Assembly: GCA_041655055.1 (NCBI GenBank)
Contig: JBBAGE010000096.1
Coordinates: 1 to 9,390, forward strand
Origin: JBBAGE01 sp041655055
GTDB lineage: Bacteria; Pseudomonadota; Alphaproteobacteria; Rhodobacterales; Rhodobacteraceae
Direction: 5' to 3'
Length of the DNA: 9,390 bases
The position numbers were made by a program, and so were the translations under genes. Positions 5,543 through 9,390 of this stretch are shown in pieces; the first letter of the stretch is position 1, and each line of letters opens with the position of its first letter. The notes under the pieces were generated by a model. That model was not told the DNA's origin and did no database searches. It was given only the letters and a program-made list of their open reading frames with translations.

Positions 5543-8092
5543 GTGGTCAGGTTCATCCTTTCCTTTATAGGCACGATCTTTTCTGCGCTGACGGCGACAG
5601 TGTTTCTGGCGGCTGTGGCCGTGGGTGGGGTGTTTTGGTATTATGGCCGGGATCTGCCCAACCATGAACAGCTTGCGCAATATACGCCGCCGACGATCAG
5701 CCGGGTCTATTCGAACGAGGGCCGGATTATTGATGAATTTGCCCGCGAACGGCGCCTGTTCGTGCCCGCCGACGATATTCCGCCGCTGATCAAACAGGCC
5801 TTCATTTCCGCCGAGGACAAGAATTTCTATGAACATCGCGGCTATGATCCGCGCGGGATGATAGCGGCGGCGGTCGATGCATTGCAGGGCGGGCGGCTGC
5901 GCGGGGCCTCGACCATTACGCAACAGGTGATGAAGAATTTCCTGCTGTCATCCGATCGCAGCGCCGAGCGCAAGATCAAGGAATTGATCCTTGCCGCACG
6001 ATTGGAACAGACGCTGAGCAAGGAAGCGATTCTTGAACTTTACCTGAACGAGATCTTTCTGGGGCAGAACAGTTTCGGCGTGGCCGCCGCCGCGCAGACC
6101 TATTTCAACAAGCCGCTGGTCGATCTTAACCCGGCCGAGGCGGCGTTTCTGGCCGCCCTGCCGCAGGCGCCGTCCGATTATCACCCGGTGCGTGCCAAGG
6201 AACGCGTGACCCAGCGGCGCAATTTCGTGCTGCGCGAAATGCATGAAAATGGCTATATTACCGCCGAGCTTATGCAGGCATCGATCGAAAGCCCGCTGCT
6301 GAGCGTGCAAAACGGCGATTACGAACCATTTCGCGCGCAATTGCCGCCGCGCGATTATTTCACCGATGAAATCCGCCGCCAATTGAGCCGGTCTTTTGGC
6401 GAGGATGAATTCTTTGCCGGGGGCCTTGCGATCCGCGCCACGGTCGATCCCGATTTGCAGCGCGAAGCCGCGCGCGCCCTGCGCCAGAAGCTCGAAGAAA
6501 TCGACCGCGGGCAGGGGGTCTTTCACCCCGTGCAGCATCGGCTCGAACCGGGGGTTCTGGTCGATGAGGCCACATGGCGCGCCGCTTTGGCCGGTGTCGG
6601 CATTGCGCGCGATATTGATCTGACCGCGCCATGGCATCCGGCGGTGGTGCTGGAAATCGGCGCCAATGATGCGCGCATCGGCATCGAGGGCGTGGATGGG
6701 GTCGAAGGCGGCCACTGGATTCCCGCGCGCGATGTGCAATGGGCGCGCAAGCGCAATGCCGACGGCTCGCTCGGGCGGCAGGCGCAGGTGGCGGGCGATC
6801 TGCTGGAGGTGGGCGATGTGATCCATGTCCGCCGGATGGTGTCTGACAGCGATGGCAGTTTCATCCGCTGGACCCTGCGTCAGGTGCCCGAGGTGCAGGG
6901 CGGCTTTATGGCAATGGATGTCACCAATGGCCGGGTGATCGCGATGCAGGGCGGGTTCAGTTATGAACATTCGGTGTTCAACCGCGCCACACAGGCCACG
7001 CGCCAACCCGGTTCGTCGTTCAAACCCTTTGTCTATGCCGCAGCCCTCGACAGTGGCTTTACCCCCGCCACGATCGTGATCGATGCCCCGATCGAGGTAA
7101 ACACCCCCCAAGGGGTCTGGCGGCCCACCAATGCCAGCAACCAATTCTATGGCCCGACGCCGCTGCGCACCGGGATCGAGCAATCGCGTAACCTGATGAC
7201 CGTGCGGCTGGCCCAAGAGGTCGGCATGGATATCGTGGCCTCTTATGCCGAACGTTTCGGCGTCTACGACAATATGCAGCCGTTTCTGGCCAATGCCCTT
7301 GGGTCCGAGGAAACGACCCTGTTCAAGATGGTGGCCGCTTACGGCATGTTCGCCAATGGGGGCGAGCGGGTCGAGCCAACATTGGTGGACCGGGTGCAAG
7401 ATCGCTGGGGCAATACGGTATATCGCCACGATCAGCGCATCTGCACCGACTGTGACGCGCCCAGCCTGCGCGACGGGCTTGCGCCGCTGATCGAAAGCAA
7501 TCGCGAACGGGTCATGGATGCGGTCACCGCCTATCAGCTTACATCGATGATGCAGGGCGTGGTCAGCCGCGGCACGGCGGCCGGGCGGATCGATCTGCCG
7601 GTGCCCGTGGCCGGCAAGACCGGCACCACCAACGACAACAAGGATGCCTGGTTCGTGGGCTTTACGTCGAATATCGTGGCGGGGTGCTATATCGGCCATG
7701 ACCGTCCGCGCCATATGCCCGGCGCCTCGGGCGGCGGATTTTGCGGGCCGGTGTTCAATTCTTTCATGCAAACGGCCACCCAGAAATATGGCGGCGGCCC
7801 GTTCACCCTGCCGCCAGGGGGCCATTTCATCAAGATCGACCGCTTTACCGGTGCGCGCCTGCCTGATGATGCGTCCGGCCCCAATGTGGTGGCCGAATAT
7901 TTCCGCGACGGCGAAGAGCCCGTGTTCGGCATCGCCTTTGACGGGGGTTTCGCGATGGGGGCCAATCTGCCGATGTTCACGCCTTCGGAATTGGGCAATG
8001 ATTCGCAAAGCATCCGCACGTCGGATGGCGATGTGATCGATGTGCCGGTTCAGCCCTCGCTTGAGTCGGTGTCGGCGGGCGGGCTGTATTAG
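5543..8092 (+). CDS. mrcA: Penicillin-binding protein 1A, bifunctional class A PBP (glycosyltransferase/transpeptidase)
   Basis: A membrane-anchored periplasmic enzyme that polymerises lipid II into glycan strands and crosslinks stem peptides. From the GTG at 5543 it has 849 residues (E. coli PBP1A 850). Residues about 4-28 form one membrane helix. The GT51 domain follows, with catalytic E91 in EDKNFYEHRG, GASTITQQ, the basic motif KIKELILAARLE, and LELYLNEIFLGQNSFGV. Residues about 315-455 correspond to the OB-like insert typical of PBP1A. The transpeptidase domain carries S491-x-x-K494 (PGSSFKPF), S548-R-N550 and K692-T-G694 (AGKTGTT). All catalytic motifs are intact. The GTG start gives the family-like N-terminus MVRFILSFIGTIF and has GAGGG 8 bases upstream; an open frame back to 5441 lacks homology-like content. 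Unusual are four cysteines in the transpeptidase half (C634/C637 as CTDC, C715, C734). prfB follows after 66 bp. Confidence 0.95.
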   Translation: MVRFILSFIGTIFSALTATVFLAAVAVGGVFWYYGRDLPNHEQLAQYTPPTISRVYSNEGRIIDEFARERRLFVPADDIPPLIKQAFISAEDKNFYEHRGYDPRGMIAAAVDALQGGRLRGASTITQQVMKNFLLSSDRSAERKIKELILAARLEQTLSKEAILELYLNEIFLGQNSFGVAAAAQTYFNKPLVDLNPAEAAFLAALPQAPSDYHPVRAKERVTQRRNFVLREMHENGYITAELMQASIESPLLSVQNGDYEPFRAQLPPRDYFTDEIRRQLSRSFGEDEFFAGGLAIRATVDPDLQREAARALRQKLEEIDRGQGVFHPVQHRLEPGVLVDEATWRAALAGVGIARDIDLTAPWHPAVVLEIGANDARIGIEGVDGVEGGHWIPARDVQWARKRNADGSLGRQAQVAGDLLEVGDVIHVRRMVSDSDGSFIRWTLRQVPEVQGGFMAMDVTNGRVIAMQGGFSYEHSVFNRATQATRQPGSSFKPFVYAAALDSGFTPATIVIDAPIEVNTPQGVWRPTNASNQFYGPTPLRTGIEQSRNLMTVRLAQEVGMDIVASYAERFGVYDNMQPFLANALGSEETTLFKMVAAYGMFANGGERVEPTLVDRVQDRWGNTVYRHDQRICTDCDAPSLRDGLAPLIESNRERVMDAVTAYQLTSMMQGVVSRGTAAGRIDLPVPVAGKTGTTNDNKDAWFVGFTSNIVAGCYIGHDRPRHMPGASGGGFCGPVFNSFMQTATQKYGGGPFTLPPGGHFIKIDRFTGARLPDDASGPNVVAEYFRDGEEPVFGIAFDGGFAMGANLPMFTPSELGNDSQSIRTSDGDVIDVPVQPSLESVSAGGLY

Positions 8093-8097
8093 GGCCC

Positions 8098-8126
8098 TTT
8101 ACCCGCTGCGGCTGAATGCATATCTA
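8098..8126 (+). promoter_or_regulatory. Weak candidate promoter for prfB
   Basis: TTTACC (8098-8103, four of six to TTGACA) and TATCTA (8121-8126, three of six to TATAAT) are 17 bp apart. They would start RNA near 8133 and leave a leader of about 26 bases. The matches are poor, and read-through from mrcA is equally possible. Confidence 0.25.
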
Positions 8127-8146
8127 GGGGCCGAAACCAATATCCG

Positions 8147-8153
8147 AAAGGGG
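8147..8153 (+). promoter_or_regulatory. Ribosome binding site deciding the prfB GTG start
   Basis: AAAGGGG lies 5 bases before the GTG at 8159 and supports this non-ATG start, which gives the family-typical N-terminus MRAETQNT. Confidence 0.6.
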
Positions 8154-8158
8154 CACTT

Positions 8159-9283
8159 GTGCGCGCTGAGACCCAGAATACCCTCGCGGCCATCGACAAA
8201 TCGCTTGATCTGCTCAAGCAACGTCTGGGCTGGGAAACGGCCCGCCACCGGCTCGAAGAATTCAACGCGATGATCGAAGATCCTGCGCTGTGGGACGAAC
8301 CCGAGCGGGCGCAAAAGCTGATGCGCGAACGTCAGGCCCTGATGGATGCGGTGGATACCGCCGAACAGATCGCGCGTGACCGCGCCGATCATATCGAACT
8401 GATCGAACTGGGCGAGGCCGAGGGCGACACCGAAGTCGTGACCGAGGCCGAAGCCGCGCTGAAAGAACTGGCCGCCACCGCCGCGCAAAAGGAACTGGAA
8501 GCCCTGCTGGACGGCGAGGCCGATGCCAATGACACCTTCCTTGAAATCAACTCGGGCGCGGGCGGCACCGAGAGCTGCGATTGGGCCAGCATTCTGGCGC
8601 GGATGTATGTCCGCTGGGCCGAGAAAAAGGGCTATAAGGTCGAATTGCAATCGGAAACCCCTGGCGAAGAGGCCGGGATCAAATCCGCATCCTACAAGAT
8701 TTCGGGCCATAATGCCTATGGCTGGCTGAAAAGCGAAAGCGGTGTGCACCGGCTGGTGCGTATTTCGCCCTTCGACAGCGCGGCGCGGCGGCATACGTCA
8801 TTTTGTTCGGTCTGGGTCTATCCGGTGGTCGATGACAATATCGATATCGACGTGGCCCCCAATGATATCCGCATCGATACATATCGTTCATCTGGCGCCG
8901 GTGGTCAGCACGTCAACACCACCGATTCGGCGGTGCGCATCACCCATATTCCAACCGGCATCGTGGTGACATCCAGCCAGAAATCCCAGCATCAGAACCG
9001 CGATATCGCGATGAAGGCGCTGAAATCGCGGCTTTATCAACTGGAACTCGACCGGCGCAATGCCGCGATCAACGAGGCCCATGATAACAAGGGCGACGCC
9101 GGCTGGGGCAACCAGATCCGATCCTATGTGCTGCAACCCTATCAGATGGTCAAAGATCTGCGCACCGGGGTGGAAACATCCGATACCCAAGGCGTGCTTG
9201 ATGGTGATCTTGACCGGTTCATGGCGGCGACGCTGGCGATGGATGTGGCGGGCAAATCGCGCGCCGATGCCAATGGCGACTAA
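8159..9283 (+). CDS. prfB: Peptide chain release factor 2 (RF2)
   Basis: A cytoplasmic class I release factor that reads UGA and UAA stop codons in the ribosomal A site and triggers hydrolysis of peptidyl-tRNA. The 374-residue protein (E. coli 365) has an N-terminal helical domain (1 to about 110). It carries the recognition tripeptide S203-P-F205 (RISPFDSAARRHTS), which marks RF2 and not RF1 (PxT), and the catalytic G248-G-Q250 in RSSGAGGQHVNTTDSAVR. The residue equivalent to E. coli 246 is S244, not the Thr of E. coli K-12. The reading frame is continuous from the GTG at 8159. The region matching the E. coli frameshift site (around 8225-8230, Leu-Gly in KQRLGWE) has no in-frame TGA and no internal AGGGGG, so the classical autoregulatory frameshift is absent. 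The gene follows mrcA by 66 bp. Confidence 0.97.
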   Translation: MRAETQNTLAAIDKSLDLLKQRLGWETARHRLEEFNAMIEDPALWDEPERAQKLMRERQALMDAVDTAEQIARDRADHIELIELGEAEGDTEVVTEAEAALKELAATAAQKELEALLDGEADANDTFLEINSGAGGTESCDWASILARMYVRWAEKKGYKVELQSETPGEEAGIKSASYKISGHNAYGWLKSESGVHRLVRISPFDSAARRHTSFCSVWVYPVVDDNIDIDVAPNDIRIDTYRSSGAGGQHVNTTDSAVRITHIPTGIVVTSSQKSQHQNRDIAMKALKSRLYQLELDRRNAAINEAHDNKGDAGWGNQIRSYVLQPYQMVKDLRTGVETSDTQGVLDGDLDRFMAATLAMDVAGKSRADANGD

Positions 9284-9325
9284 CGCTTGATTTCTGCGAA
9301 CGCGTTGTCACTATCACGCCCATAA

Positions 9326-9339
9326 CCCGCGAATGCGGG
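9326..9339 (+). other. Short hairpin downstream of prfB, before the next gene
   Basis: CCCGC (9326-9330) and GCGGG (9335-9339) form a 5-bp GC stem with the tetraloop GAAT. No T-run follows, so it is not a canonical terminator. It lies 43 bases after the prfB stop and 5 bases before the next gene's ribosome binding site, so it could shape that leader or stabilise the prfB 3' end. The rest of 9284-9357 shows TTGTCA at 9305-9310, a good -35 match, without a clear -10 at the right spacing. Confidence 0.3.
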
Positions 9340-9357
9340 ACAGTGGGAGGTTTCGTG

Positions 9358-9390
9358 ATGAGTGACGTGGTCACCGCCCCGGCGGCGCTG
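9358..9390 (+). CDS. Start of an unidentified gene (3'-partial)
   Basis: Eleven codons (MSDVVTAPAAL) run off the window. The start is supported by GGGAGG at 9345-9350, 7 bases before the ATG at 9358. A GTG at 9355 is immediately adjacent in frame, 4 bases from the site, and could also be used. The N-terminus is too short to identify a family, and I do not guess a function. It lies 74 bp downstream of prfB on the same strand. Confidence 0.55.
   Translation, partial: MSDVVTAPAAL

Noticed and set aside
5948..8008. A 686-codon open frame antisense to mrcA
   Set aside because: It mirrors the codon bias of mrcA in a GC-rich genome. The translation is rich in His, Arg, Gly and Ile with no recognisable domain, and mrcA is fully supported by catalytic motifs.
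8092..8097. GGGCCC palindrome right after the mrcA stop
   Set aside because: A 6-bp palindrome without a loop is expected by chance in GC-rich DNA and does not form a useful hairpin.
1..9390. Defence system, mobile element, CRISPR array, tRNA or an undescribed multi-gene system
   Set aside because: No repeat array, terminal inverted repeats, transposase, integrase, tRNA fold or cluster of unknown genes is visible. The full-length genes all belong to recognised core families.

Overview
The window looks like an ordinary chromosomal core region of an alphaproteobacterium, most likely in the Rhodobacterales (Paracoccaceae/Roseobacteraceae). The basis is the high GC content, the strong G/C third-position bias, and proteins that read as typical members of that group: a RodZ-type C-terminus next to IspG, an AMIN-domain amidase near PBP1A, and PBP1A directly followed by RF2. 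The genus cannot be named from the sequence. I see no IS element, phage gene, CRISPR array, tRNA, rRNA or toxin-antitoxin pair, and no stretch with deviant composition that suggests recent transfer.

Layout. Bases 1-301 hold the 3' end of a RodZ-like gene (+). A GC-rich hairpin follows, then ispG (379-1515, +), the [4Fe-4S] enzyme of the MEP isoprenoid pathway. A periplasmic DsbA/ScsC-like thiol oxidoreductase lies on the minus strand (1530-2294), tail to tail with ispG. A 128-bp divergent promoter region separates it from a class I/II PLP aminotransferase (2423-3568, +), which is followed 10 bp later by an exported N-acetylmuramoyl-L-alanine amidase (3579-4793, +). A small SAM-dependent methyltransferase (4794-5390, -) meets the amidase stop to stop with no base between. 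Across a 152-bp divergent spacer lies mrcA (PBP1A, 5543-8092, +), then prfB (RF2, 8159-9283, +). The first 11 codons of a further plus-strand gene (9358-9390) end the window.

How the genes fit together. Several serve envelope growth: RodZ organises MreB-dependent elongation, IspG feeds isoprenoid (hence undecaprenyl-phosphate) synthesis, PBP1A polymerises and crosslinks peptidoglycan, and the amidase cleaves it. The DsbA-like protein could act on exported cysteine proteins. The aminotransferase and methyltransferase have no evident link to this theme, and the minus-strand genes interrupt any single operon. prfB is general translation machinery.

I found no convincing undescribed system. The points worth a second look are small: start-site decisions for ispG, the DsbA-like gene and mrcA; the palindromic double stop at 4791-4796; hairpins without U-tracts; a spaced direct repeat in the divergent promoter region; the absence of the classical prfB frameshift site; and a cysteine-rich transpeptidase half of PBP1A.
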